Shown here piece by piece: positions 53,124 through 62,045 of a DNA stretch of 64,000 bases; the stretch's first letter is position 1, and every line of letters begins with the position of its first letter. The notes beneath the pieces are model-generated. The model made no database searches. It was not told the DNA's origin and worked only from the letters and a program-made list of their open reading frames with translations. The DNA is from Candidatus Zhuqueibacterota bacterium (GTDB lineage Bacteria > Zhuqueibacterota > Zhuqueibacteria > Residuimicrobiales > Oceaniaggregativiventaceae), in assembly GCA_014728085.1 (NCBI GenBank), contig WJMF01000103.1:1-64000 (forward strand). Direction: 5' to 3'. Position numbers and translations under genes: made by a program.

Positions 53124-54437
53124 TCATATTTTATTGAGAAGAGCCAACGTTTCCCGCACCAGGATCAGACCGCTGCGGTGGTCGAACAGCGCATTGGAAG
53201 CTTCATACCCGCCCCGTTCTGCCTCTGCCGCCGTAACGATATAGCCCTGCAATTCACCGTTGGCCAGCGATATGACAAAAGCATTGGCATGTTTTTGCTG
53301 TACGCTGAGGGCATACTCGACAAATATTTCTCCGGGCCAGCCGATAAAATTCCAGTCACCTATGGTGAAAACCTGAATCTCTGCGGGAAGACAGGTGCGA
53401 ACCACCGCATCGAGTTTCTCTTCAGCCGCAGCACGACTCAGGGTCAGGGTTTCCTCGGCCCCGTAAAGATCGCACTCTGCTGTGCGGATTTCCCGACTGT
53501 CCGCAGCGGCATTTATCAAATCCTGCAACCGCTTTTGGCGATGGCTCAGGCGGCTTTTTGCTTCATCCGTCGCCATCATAGGTCGCGGTGGAAGATCGAT
53601 AAAAGTTTGTCGGGTGGCCAGATTCAGCTGCCCGGTAAAATCGCTCTTCTTTACAGCCCCGATCACCGATTCAGCCAACAGAGTTCCCAGACGCCTCGCC
53701 TCTGCAAATGTATTCGATCTCGTCATATGACGCGGACTGGTATTGCCGCAAGGACCGGTATAATATACAACAGCGCATTCTGCTCCCAGCGTCCTTTGCA
53801 TTTCCGCTCTCGCCATTCCGGGAAAATCAGCACTAATCAGCCTCGAGTCCTGGTGTAAAACCGTCGGGTGAATATTCACAACCAGCAAACAGGCAATATT
53901 TTTTTGTTTTTTTCTATCCCTGATCAGCAGGACCGGAACCTGGTGGTTGATTTCGCGGGCAGGATCATGCCTGTTGCTGCCGATGCCGCGGCTGTCGGCA
54001 AAAACGAGCCCGGCCACCGCCGGTTTTGCAGAAGAAATGGCTTTAACGGCTGTTCTGATCATAGAATCGACGAGAAAATGACGATACCCGGTATCCGCAT
54101 CGGGCACAACCGCATCGTCCGCAGTGCAGAGGCAATCAACCGTTACCGGCCCGGAGTGCGTGTGCGTGGCCGCGATCAAAATCGAATCCTCCCGAATTCC
54201 GGTCTGTCGGTGAATCTGTTGACGCGTTCCGAGGACAAGCGCCTTATCCACATAAATCACATCGAGCGAAATGAAAAGCAAGCCCCCGTCATGATCGCCA
54301 AGATAGAGCGCCGAACAGAGCAGAGGATCATGCACGCCCGTGCTCATACGCTCTGTATGCGGATACCCAAAAAGAAAAACGCTTTGCCGGGGCGTAATAT
54401 CAGAGCAGGCAGCGCCGGCGGATAAAAAAACGCTCAT
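53124..54437 (-). CDS. Neutral/alkaline ceramidase N-terminal-like protein, no signal peptide
   Basis: 437 residues. AGAACSDITPRQSVFLFGYP at the start and ILIAATHTHSGP at about 107-118 are the metal-binding signatures of the neutral/alkaline non-lysosomal ceramidase family. YYTGPCGNTSPRHMTRSNTF in the middle is also typical. Secreted ceramidases have a leader, but here the first residues run straight into the fold, so the protein is probably cytoplasmic. The C-terminal immunoglobulin domain of true ceramidases is missing. In an amino-sugar operon it more likely removes an N-acyl or ester group from a sugar. Confidence 0.82.
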   Translation of the reverse strand: MSVFLSAGAACSDITPRQSVFLFGYPHTERMSTGVHDPLLCSALYLGDHDGGLLFISLDVIYVDKALVLGTRQQIHRQTGIREDSILIAATHTHSGPVTVDCLCTADDAVVPDADTGYRHFLVDSMIRTAVKAISSAKPAVAGLVFADSRGIGSNRHDPAREINHQVPVLLIRDRKKQKNIACLLVVNIHPTVLHQDSRLISADFPGMARAEMQRTLGAECAVVYYTGPCGNTSPRHMTRSNTFAEARRLGTLLAESVIGAVKKSDFTGQLNLATRQTFIDLPPRPMMATDEAKSRLSHRQKRLQDLINAAADSREIRTAECDLYGAEETLTLSRAAAEEKLDAVVRTCLPAEIQVFTIGDWNFIGWPGEIFVEYALSVQQKHANAFVISLANGELQGYIVTAAEAERGGYEASNALFDHRSGLILVRETLALLNKI

Positions 54438-54438
54438 A

Positions 54439-55371
54439 TTAATATTCCTTGTCCCAGTCCGGTTCGATATTTTCCGCGATTTCTTCCGAGATATAGAAAT
54501 CGGTTCGCAATCGCTGATGAATCGAGGTAGGCAGCAGAGGTGTAACCGGTCCGTGAGCCACCAGTCGTGTCATCAGGCGTTGCCAGGCCGTACCGGTGCC
54601 GTGAACCGTAATCGAATTGATATCCATTCGGTTCTTCGCGGCAATGACTTCTTTGGGGCCAATTGTCGCTGCTTTTGGCGGTATCAGTGCAATATCGCCG
54701 CTTTTACCAAAACTTCCGTGCAGGGAATTCTGCGCAAGGGTAAAAGGACTGAGAGTAACAATTCGGGATCCCATCTGCATCCATTCCTGCAACGGCGCCT
54801 GGAATTCAGGAGCATCCGGTTCGATAAATGCGAGGTGTCCCGTCCAACCGGGTCCGCTATAGCACATATCGGCACCGCCCAACTCTTCAATCATATCACC
54901 ATAATGTGCGAGATTTTTATTGTCCGGTGCGATGAACTGTTCTTCCGGTGGTCGTAAATCGGGATCGATACGACTAAAAAAGTTTTTTTTCATGGCATGC
55001 AGGAATCCCTGAGGCCAGGACTCGGGTGCAATGTGTCCGTTTTCGTCGGCATATTCATCCATCGCGAACGCATACAAGTGTTTACAGGAAAGGCGAAATG
55101 TGTTGATCAAATGCGCCACATGCCTGTATGAAGAAACCGGGTTGGGTAAAATGAAGACAACGTTGCGGCCTTGATCTGCAGCGCTCTTGATACGATAAAA
55201 CATATCGGTGATGAATATCATCTCAATATCCGCTGCTTTTCTTACATGAATAACAAAATCGGGATTGGGATGTTTGTCGATATCCTCTTTTTTAATTCTG
55301 CGCACCCGCTCCAGAACCGCTTTATCGCGAAACGGAACACAGTGGGAAGGATTGTATTCAAATTCTGCCAT
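54439..55371 (-). CDS. Glucosamine-6-phosphate isomerase/deaminase-like protein
   Basis: About 310 residues. I prefer ATG 55371 with GGAGAG upstream; one twelve bases earlier is possible. The NagB-type active-site residues are modified but recognisable: FAMDEYADENGHIAP at about 92-106 (Asp/Glu pair) and YSGPGWTGHLAFIEP at about 181-195 (His). It is about 50 residues longer than NagB, as in the isomerase-like branch found next to sugar dehydrogenases. Its stop is one base from the ceramidase-like start. It may act on a different amino-sugar phosphate than the nagB at 12454. Confidence 0.82.
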   Translation of the reverse strand: MAEFEYNPSHCVPFRDKAVLERVRRIKKEDIDKHPNPDFVIHVRKAADIEMIFITDMFYRIKSAADQGRNVVFILPNPVSSYRHVAHLINTFRLSCKHLYAFAMDEYADENGHIAPESWPQGFLHAMKKNFFSRIDPDLRPPEEQFIAPDNKNLAHYGDMIEELGGADMCYSGPGWTGHLAFIEPDAPEFQAPLQEWMQMGSRIVTLSPFTLAQNSLHGSFGKSGDIALIPPKAATIGPKEVIAAKNRMDINSITVHGTGTAWQRLMTRLVAHGPVTPLLPTSIHQRLRTDFYISEEIAENIEPDWDKEY

Positions 55372-55423
55372 TATTCTCTCCATTTCTTCAGCTTTACGCC
55401 ATAAAAGGCAAATCCGGGCCTGA

Positions 55424-56572
55424 TTATTCGTTCAACATATTGACCGTTTTTTGATGTTTGTGCGATGCAAGTGCGGCTGTAAACAGACGATGGCCGAGAT
55501 TGGTTTCTTCAGGTGTAACGCAGGTTGCAAACAACTTTTCGGGACTGCCGTGCTGCAACTCGTTGACAAAGGCGGCCCACATCTGCAGCCAGGCATCTGT
55601 AAAGCCAAATTCAAAAATGGAACCGGTGATGGTTTTATAGGCAGTTTCGAACCCCGTGTCCATGTTTTGCCAATTCTGATCACCACCCCGATAATGCAGA
55701 ATCTGCAGCGTTTTCGGATATTTGGTGCTGAATCTGAGACTTGTTTTTGTCCCCCAAACATCCAGGTACCAGGTATTCTTGTGCCCCGGAGCGATACGAT
55801 GCATTTTGAGCGTCATGGGAAACAGAGTACCGTTTTTATCTGTTGTTTCGCAAAAAAGCGTGGCATTGTCCCAGGTTTCGCAGGCAACCGGGTTGCCCGC
55901 CGCATCGGGTCGATGCGTAACAATATCGGATAAAACAGCGCGGAGATTGGCAACCCGCCATCCGGCGCGAAAAGGGACATGGCACACGTGCATCCCCAGA
56001 TCCCCCATGCAACCGTATTCGCCGTTGTAGCGGATCATCCGTTTCCAGTTGATCGGCTTTTTCGGATCAAGGTCGCTGGAATGCAAAAATCCCGCACTGA
56101 CCTCGAGTAGTCGGCCCAGTTGATCCTCTTCAATATAGCTGCAAAGTTTTTGTACAGCCGGGAAAAAAGGAAACTGGGATGTACAGCGAACAAAAACCTG
56201 TGGATGTTCAGATGCGGTTTTAAGGATGGCGCGATTGGCACCGAGATCGATTCCAAAGGGCTTTTCACCCATGATGTGCTTACCCGCTCTGATGGCGGCA
56301 CAATAGATCTCTTCATGAAGATGGTGAGGAACAGCGATAAAGACCGCTTCGACCTGATCATTTTGCAGCAATTTCTGATAATCCGTGGTTTTTTGTTCAA
56401 TGCCGCTGCATGACTGTTGAAACCAGGAAAAAGCATCGGGGTTACGGTCACAGATGGCTATGATCTCCGGTTTAATATCGAATGCTGAAAGATGACACCA
56501 GCGAGCGACACTGCTGGCAAACTCTCTGCCCATCAGGCCCAGACCGATGATTCCAAATCGCATGATTTTCAT
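55424..56572 (-). CDS. Gfo/Idh/MocA-family dehydrogenase
   Basis: About 382 residues from ATG 56572, one base after the aminotransferase stop. The NAD loop FGIIGLGLMGREFASSVARW and IMGEKPFGIDLGANRAIL (with the catalytic EKP Lys) are canonical. The C-terminal domain has the YGCMGDLGMHVCHVPF His/Asp segment. It probably oxidises a sugar or cyclitol alcohol to a keto form, which could feed the adjacent aminotransferase or come from it. Confidence 0.93.
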   Translation of the reverse strand: MKIMRFGIIGLGLMGREFASSVARWCHLSAFDIKPEIIAICDRNPDAFSWFQQSCSGIEQKTTDYQKLLQNDQVEAVFIAVPHHLHEEIYCAAIRAGKHIMGEKPFGIDLGANRAILKTASEHPQVFVRCTSQFPFFPAVQKLCSYIEEDQLGRLLEVSAGFLHSSDLDPKKPINWKRMIRYNGEYGCMGDLGMHVCHVPFRAGWRVANLRAVLSDIVTHRPDAAGNPVACETWDNATLFCETTDKNGTLFPMTLKMHRIAPGHKNTWYLDVWGTKTSLRFSTKYPKTLQILHYRGGDQNWQNMDTGFETAYKTITGSIFEFGFTDAWLQMWAAFVNELQHGSPEKLFATCVTPEETNLGHRLFTAALASHKHQKTVNMLNE

Positions 56573-56573
56573 A

Positions 56574-57941
56574 TCAATATCCCAATTCTCGTTCAACGTT
56601 TGTTATGGCGTCCTCAATGATATCCATTCCAAGCGCCGCATACTTTTCATTCATAATCAATGGCGGGGACATGCGCAAAATATGACCGGCGGGTATCCAT
56701 GCCAGCCCGTTTTGAAAGGCATATTGATACACCAGCTTACCCGCCTTGTCAAAGGGCTCTTTACTCTTCTTGTCCTTTACCAGTTCTATACCGAGGAGAA
56801 ATCCTTTTCCCTTGACATCCCCGATAATAGCGTGGTCGGCCTGCATTTTTTTCATGCGCCGCATAAAATATCTGCCCACACATCTTACATTTTCAAGAAT
56901 ATTCTCCTCTTCGATAACCTGAAGTGAAGCCAGGGCCGCGGCACAGGCCATGGGATTGCCACCATAACTTGAAGAAGCTGAAATTTTATCCAGAGCGTCG
57001 GCATATTCTTTTTTGACAATCATTGCGGTTACCGGAAAGCCATTGCCAAAGGATTTGCCAAAGGTTACAATATCGGGCACGGTCTTCCAGTGATCGAGAC
57101 AGAGCCACTCTCCCGTCCGCCCCATGCCCGCCAGAATTTCATCATCAAAAAGCAAAACACCCTCTTCATGGCAGAGCCGGGATAATTTTGGGAAAAAATC
57201 ATCCGGCGGGAAAATGGATCCCGCCCACCCCTGGGCCGGTTCGAGAACAAAGGCTGCCACATTACCGACAGTGCCCTCGCGGATAAAGGTTTTATAAAAA
57301 TCGATAAAAGCGTCCGTATCAATAGTACCATCCGATTTACAAAACAGAGGTCTGTAGGGATCCGGTCGCGGTACCATATAAAATCCGGGTACCCGGCTCG
57401 GACCATAGCTCAGGACGTCTCCTCTTGTCATGCGGGCACAGCTTACCGCCCCCATGGATTTGCCATGAAAATCCTGATAGCAGGAGATGAATTCATGTTT
57501 GCCGCTGATTGCCCGTGCGGCCCTCAGGCCGGCCTCAACCGCGGACGCGCCGTCGCTGTAAAACTGCATGGCATGAAGATTTTCCGGCAGAATGGTGGCC
57601 AATTTTTCCACCAGGGCCGCTTTGACCGGCGTCGTAAAATCGTGGCAGTTCATCAAACGCTCGGCCCAATGTGCGATGGCGGCGGCGATACGCGGATGAC
57701 CGTGACCGAGGGAAGCAACATAAATACCCGATGAAAAGTCAAGATAGGTGTTGCCGTCGACATCGGTAATGGTGATGCCGTAGCCCTTATCAAAACAAAC
57801 CGGAAAAAGCTTAACCTGGGAAGAGAGACCGCGAAAATAACGCGATGTGTTTGCATGCATGGCCTTCGATTTCGGCCCGGGTGGGGGAACAACAATTTTT
57901 GGAATCTCCTGACTATTTTTCTGCCACCACGCTTTTGACAT
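56574..57941 (-). CDS. Class III PLP-dependent aminotransferase
   Basis: 455 residues. LFDDEILAGMGRTGEWLCLD at about 256-275 holds the cofactor Asp, FGKSFGNGFPVTAM at about 290-303 has the Schiff-base Lys, and SYGGNPMACAAALASL follows. It belongs to the acetylornithine/GABA aminotransferase family. With a dehydrogenase directly downstream it could transaminate a keto-sugar or keto-cyclitol, or remove an amino group from one. The neighbours make an amino-sugar substrate more likely than ornithine. Confidence 0.93.
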   Translation of the reverse strand: MSKAWWQKNSQEIPKIVVPPPGPKSKAMHANTSRYFRGLSSQVKLFPVCFDKGYGITITDVDGNTYLDFSSGIYVASLGHGHPRIAAAIAHWAERLMNCHDFTTPVKAALVEKLATILPENLHAMQFYSDGASAVEAGLRAARAISGKHEFISCYQDFHGKSMGAVSCARMTRGDVLSYGPSRVPGFYMVPRPDPYRPLFCKSDGTIDTDAFIDFYKTFIREGTVGNVAAFVLEPAQGWAGSIFPPDDFFPKLSRLCHEEGVLLFDDEILAGMGRTGEWLCLDHWKTVPDIVTFGKSFGNGFPVTAMIVKKEYADALDKISASSSYGGNPMACAAALASLQVIEEENILENVRCVGRYFMRRMKKMQADHAIIGDVKGKGFLLGIELVKDKKSKEPFDKAGKLVYQYAFQNGLAWIPAGHILRMSPPLIMNEKYAALGMDIIEDAITNVERELGY

Positions 57942-57965
57942 GAAATATCTCCTTTCAAAAACACC

Positions 57966-58457
57966 CTACGCTTCTGACGTTCTGCCTATAGGAATACGAT
58001 CATCCTGAAATATGTTGTCATCGACGATACAGGGCTGCGAGAGTTCGAGGATCATTGCCGGACCCTGAATTGCGGTAAAGCGGTGATAAATGCCCGAATC
58101 GATGCGCTGTACATCCCCTGCCTGCATCACAAAGTGTTTGTCTCCATAGTCAACCCTTATCCTCCCCTTGACGATATAATACGTTTCGACCTTATTGGCA
58201 TGTTTGTGCATCGGACAGGTTTGGCCATCAAAGACAAACAGGTACTTGCCGCCATAGCCGGCGTTGATTTCATTGGCGATCCAGTATTCAACAAGCCCGT
58301 AACGGAGAAATTCACCCAGACCAAAATCAAGAACCAGGGGTTCAACCGCCGGCAGGGCTATATCCCACTCTGCAATCTGCTTGTGGAATGCTTCAAGATA
58401 AGGTTTGGCCTGGTCCGGGCTGAGAGAGATATCCAGTCCCTTTTTCAATTGATCCAT
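57966..58457 (-). CDS. Cupin-domain protein, sugar isomerase-like
   Basis: 163 residues. The metal-binding cupin motif CPMHKHANKVETYYIVKGRI at about 83-102 (two His and Glu) and DSGIYHRF (third His) are complete. Outside the cupin it resembles small D-lyxose or sugar-phosphate isomerases of the PMI type. It starts six bases after nagA, so it belongs to the same pathway and may isomerise the sugar product. Confidence 0.78.
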   Translation of the reverse strand: MDQLKKGLDISLSPDQAKPYLEAFHKQIAEWDIALPAVEPLVLDFGLGEFLRYGLVEYWIANEINAGYGGKYLFVFDGQTCPMHKHANKVETYYIVKGRIRVDYGDKHFVMQAGDVQRIDSGIYHRFTAIQGPAMILELSQPCIVDDNIFQDDRIPIGRTSEA

Positions 58458-58463
58458 AATTCG

Positions 58464-59627
58464 TTATCCCTTGAAAAACACCAAAGCGCCATCGATAAAA
58501 GTCGCCAGGCAATTACCCAGCTGGTCAAGAACGGCAATGTCCGCGCATTTCCCGGTTTCAAGACTACCCAGTTCGCTATCGAGTTGCAAGACTTTTGCCG
58601 CATTCAGAGAAGTAAAACGACTGGCGAGAGCCGGAGAGATACCACAGGACAGGAGATTAACAAAGGCCTTGTTCATGGTCAATGTGCTGCCGGCAAGCCG
58701 GTTGTCCTGTTCGAGCCGAGCCACGCCATCGACCAAATGGTAGCGGCTGCCATCAGCAAAGTCAAAACGTCCCGACTCCAGTCCGGCACCGCACAGGCTG
58801 TCAGTGATGGCGATAAACCGGTCAGGTTCCAGTACCCGGCCGGCGATGATGATCCATTCTCTGGCGACGTGTTGCAGATCGCAGATGATTTCGCAACAAA
58901 GCTGGTCGCTAGCCAAAATGTGTTCGATCAAACCGGATTCGAGCACACCGGGTTCCGCCTCGCCCGAGAGCGGAAAAGCATTAAACAGGTGCGTCACATA
59001 GGACAAGCCGGCGTTGATATAATCATCAAGTGAATCGGCCGCGGCAATGGAATGGCCCAGCGAGACCACCACGCCGTTTTGCTTTAACAGGGCGATCAAG
59101 CCGGCTCCGTTTTCCAATTCAGGCGACAACGTCATCAGCTTGAGTACATCACCCAGCTCGTCAACAAGATGTTTTGCCTCCTGCAGATTCACCGGGCGCC
59201 GCGTTTCTTCTGCAATAGCACCGGCCGCTTCAGGATTGAGAAATGGTCCCTCAAGATGCAGCCCCAAAATCCTGGCGCCGCTGTTGGCGGTTTTTGCAGC
59301 AGCCGTTCTGGCCTGGCGGCCGCTTTCGATGAATTCCTCGTCAGTCATGGCTGTTGCAGTGGGGAGAAAAGAGGTCGTTCCGAAACAGGGTTGAGCCAGA
59401 GCAATCTCTTCTATTGCCGATGCTTCGCCGACGTTAAATTGTAAAAGACCATGCAGATGAGGATCGATGAATCCGGGTAAAATCCAGGCATCGCCAAAAT
59501 CGTAATCTATGGAATAATTTGTAACGCCGGGTATAATCTCTGCAATTTTCCCTTCCTCAAGAATCAGTAAACCGTTGATGACGGCATCCGGTGCAACGAT
59601 TTTATTTCCGCGAATCGTATAGGCCAT
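58464..59627 (-). CDS. nagA: N-acetylglucosamine-6-phosphate deacetylase
   Basis: 387 residues. PGFIDPHLHGLLQFN (HxH metal motif, near 53-67), GLHLEGPFLNPEAAGAIAEE at about 121-140, VVSLGHSIAAADS, VTHLFNAFPLSGEAEPG and AITDSLCGAGLESG with the catalytic Asp are all present. It removes acetate from GlcNAc-6-phosphate or a close relative. It is the first gene of the 13-gene minus-strand operon. A perfect inverted repeat lies 37 bases upstream. Confidence 0.94.
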   Translation of the reverse strand: MAYTIRGNKIVAPDAVINGLLILEEGKIAEIIPGVTNYSIDYDFGDAWILPGFIDPHLHGLLQFNVGEASAIEEIALAQPCFGTTSFLPTATAMTDEEFIESGRQARTAAAKTANSGARILGLHLEGPFLNPEAAGAIAEETRRPVNLQEAKHLVDELGDVLKLMTLSPELENGAGLIALLKQNGVVVSLGHSIAAADSLDDYINAGLSYVTHLFNAFPLSGEAEPGVLESGLIEHILASDQLCCEIICDLQHVAREWIIIAGRVLEPDRFIAITDSLCGAGLESGRFDFADGSRYHLVDGVARLEQDNRLAGSTLTMNKAFVNLLSCGISPALASRFTSLNAAKVLQLDSELGSLETGKCADIAVLDQLGNCLATFIDGALVFFKG

Positions 59628-59664
59628 TATTGGTGTCTACCTCTATGGAAATAACAAAACCTGG

Positions 59665-59685
59665 ATATATTGCATAGCAATATAT
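59665..59685. promoter_or_regulatory. Perfect 9+9 bp inverted repeat before the amino-sugar operon
   Basis: ATATATTGC and GCAATATAT flank a three-base spacer (ATA) and lie 37 bases before the nagA start. The site is a candidate operator for an unseen regulator, since no regulator gene lies in this operon. It is unlike the LacI operators at 6075 and 7228, so a different protein would bind it. Confidence 0.55.
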
Positions 59686-59925
59686 AATAATCTGCAATAA
59701 AATGCAAAACAATGAATCAATATTGACTGCAAAGGACACGTTTTGTAGAGAGAGACAATTCCTTTGCTTACATTAACGTTACTTGACCGGATCAGGTGGT
59801 TTTTCTTCTCTCTTTTGCAGCTCTACCTGAACGTTTGTTCATGACCCAATTCGATCGCCCTGAATCTATGTCCGGCGATGCATGTGCATAAGAACATCCG
59901 GGAAACTCGTTCAAATTAAAATTCC

Positions 59926-59960
59926 ATTCTTCGCATTTCTTCATGGTCTTTGTGGTTTAA
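59926..59960 (+). repeat. Dispersed intergenic motif, degenerate copy 2
   Basis: CTTCGCATTTCTTCATGGTC followed by TTTGTGGTTTAA is a degenerate form of the motif at 9579-9597, on the same strand. Both copies are in gene-free stretches. Confidence 0.4.
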
Positions 59961-60060
59961 GAAAGTAAAAAGAGCCGGGGAAAAACACCTTGATTGTTTG
60001 CATAATTATGATATATTAAACATTCAAACATTTTATTAAATTAGTTGAATATTTTTCAAA

Positions 60061-60663
60061 ATGACAAAATCCGAAGAAAAGAGAGAGCAAATTCTCGATG
60101 CAGCCATGCACTGTTTGGCCAAATATGGCATGTTAAAATCGACCTTGGATGATATTGCAAAGCTCATGGGGTTAAAAAAGGCTGCACTCTATTATTATTA
60201 TAAAAACAAGGAAGCAATCTTTCATGATGCACTGGAACGGGAAGCCAATCGATATTATGAAGAGGTGCAGAAAAAAATCATTCCCCAAATGACTGCCTCC
60301 GAGAAACTGGTCATTTCTGTCGGATTCTATTATGACTATTTTGCCAGCCGGGCTGATATTCTCGAATTGAATACGCAGGCAATGATCGACAATCATACGC
60401 TCATTCAGGCGATTTACAAACAGAATTGCAAAGAAAATCGCAGTTATTTCGCTCATCTGATAAAAGAGGGTATAAAATCGGGCGAATTTCGCGGGATGAA
60501 CACAGAAAAAGCCGCAGAGGCTCTGCGCCTTATCCTCGAAACGCAACGGCTGGAAAAATTCAGACAGGCTTTTGAACAAAAGCAAAAAGAACCAGACTAT
60601 AAACAACTTAAAAAGGATTCTTTATTTATCCTTGATATTTTTATAAACGGTATAAAAAAATGA
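60061..60663 (+). CDS. TetR/AcrR-family transcriptional regulator
   Basis: 200 residues. The N-terminal helix-turn-helix is KREQILDAAMHCLAKYGMLK then STLDDIAKLMGLKKAALYYY, followed by a variable ligand domain. It is the first gene before a TolC-adaptor-RND operon on the same strand (17 nt to TolC), so it is the probable local repressor of that pump. The -10/-35 region contains a CATAATTATG palindrome at 60001. Confidence 0.94.
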   Translation: MTKSEEKREQILDAAMHCLAKYGMLKSTLDDIAKLMGLKKAALYYYYKNKEAIFHDALEREANRYYEEVQKKIIPQMTASEKLVISVGFYYDYFASRADILELNTQAMIDNHTLIQAIYKQNCKENRSYFAHLIKEGIKSGEFRGMNTEKAAEALRLILETQRLEKFRQAFEQKQKEPDYKQLKKDSLFILDIFINGIKK

Positions 60664-60679
60664 AAGATGAGCAGATCAT

Positions 60680-62029
60680 ATGTTAAAACAGATACGATTT
60701 GTGCGGCTGCAGGTTTTCATTCTCTTGTTCTTATTTGCGACCATCTGTCTCAGCCAGAATATCAAGTCTTTTTCTTTACAGGAAGCAAAAGAATATGCTC
60801 TTGAAAACAATCACGACATTCGCGATGCGTTGCTGGAAATAAAGAGCGCTCACAAGCAGCTCTGGGAAGTAACAGCCCGGGGGTTTCCCCAGATCGAGTC
60901 CAGCGCTAAATACCAGTACCTGGTGGACATTCCGACACAATTGATACCCGGAGAAATTTTTGGCCAGCCCGGTACAACCATTCCGGTCAAATTCGGTAAA
61001 CCGCATAATGCGAGCTATGGCCTTTCTGCCAGCCAGTTGATCTTCAGCGGCTCTTACTTTGTTGGCGTTCAAGCCTCGCGAATATTTTTAAAACTGTCCG
61101 AAGAAAACCTTGAACGAACCGAGACCGATCTCAAAGCCACCCTCACCAACACCTATCATCTGATATTAATAGCAGAAGAGAACCGCAGCGTGTTGCAAGA
61201 GACGCTGAAAAATCTTCGAAAGACCAAATATGAAATATCAGAGATGTACAAGGAAGGATTCACAGAAAAAACAGATGTGAAACAACTGCAAATCAGCGTC
61301 AACGAACTGGAAAATAATATCCGTACTTTGGATGAGCAAATCGAGATCAGTTATCAGCTGCTAAAGCTTCAGATGGGGTTACCGCTTGATGGGCAGATCG
61401 CTCTGACGGACGACCTCGACTCTTTTATCAAAAATAAAAACTACCGGGAGCAATTGCAACGGCCGTTTGACCCGTACAACAACATTAATTTAAAAGCCAT
61501 GCAGACCCAGGAACATCTGAGACGTCTCTCTTTAAAGAAAGAAAAAACAACATTTTTACCGACCATTGCGGCATTTGCCACGTGGCAACGGGATGCTCAG
61601 CGCGACGTATTCAACTTGTTCGACAAAAAGGAAACCTGGTATCCGACAACGGTTATTGGTGTACAGCTGAGCTGGCCCATTTTCAACGGTTCGGCAAAAT
61701 TTCACAAAATTCAACGAGCCCGGGTCGAGCTCAGAAGAGCGAGGATAATGAAGGACAAGGTCGAACAGGGTCTGACGCTGGAATATAAAAGCGCTCATAG
61801 TGAGCTCAGTACAGCTCTGGACCGCTATAAAACCGCTGAAATGAACCGCGACCTGGCGCGGGATGTCTACGAAATCACCCTTGAGAAATATGGGGAAGGA
61901 TTGAGCACCAGTCTGGATATCACCCAGGCCCACAATCAATATCTCAACAGTGAAGGAAAATATCTGCAAACTATTTCCGATCTGCTGGCGGCTGAGACAA
62001 AACTCGAAAAAATTCTGCAAACACTTTAA
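60680..62029 (+). CDS. TolC-family outer-membrane efflux protein
   Basis: 449 residues with a signal peptide (VFILLFLFATICLSQ). The TolC repeat FSLQEAKEYALENNHDIRDA, beta hairpin FGKPHNASYGLSASQLIFSG, and a second repeat ending IGVQLSWPIFNGSAKFHKIQ with FEITLEKYGEG-like helix give the two-fold plan. It is the outer-membrane duct of the pump whose adaptor and permease follow. It shares only the family with the TolC at 36844. Confidence 0.93.
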   Translation: MLKQIRFVRLQVFILLFLFATICLSQNIKSFSLQEAKEYALENNHDIRDALLEIKSAHKQLWEVTARGFPQIESSAKYQYLVDIPTQLIPGEIFGQPGTTIPVKFGKPHNASYGLSASQLIFSGSYFVGVQASRIFLKLSEENLERTETDLKATLTNTYHLILIAEENRSVLQETLKNLRKTKYEISEMYKEGFTEKTDVKQLQISVNELENNIRTLDEQIEISYQLLKLQMGLPLDGQIALTDDLDSFIKNKNYREQLQRPFDPYNNINLKAMQTQEHLRRLSLKKEKTTFLPTIAAFATWQRDAQRDVFNLFDKKETWYPTTVIGVQLSWPIFNGSAKFHKIQRARVELRRARIMKDKVEQGLTLEYKSAHSELSTALDRYKTAEMNRDLARDVYEITLEKYGEGLSTSLDITQAHNQYLNSEGKYLQTISDLLAAETKLEKILQTL

Positions 62030-62045
62030 ATCGATGGGTAAAATC

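Larger units (their letters stand above)
59628..60060. other. Divergent regulatory region with dyad and a repeat remnant
   Basis: These 433 bases separate nagA (minus) from the TetR gene (plus). They hold a perfect dyad close to nagA, a degenerate copy of the dispersed motif at 59926-59960, and CATAATTATG, a 10-bp palindrome, at 60001-60010 before the TetR gene. The TetR gene has only a weak ribosome site (TTTTCAAA before ATG). Nothing else is coding. Confidence 0.6.

Noticed and set aside
58083..59033. A 316-codon open frame on the plus strand
   Set aside because: It crosses the cupin and nagA genes in antisense, and both of those have full family motifs.
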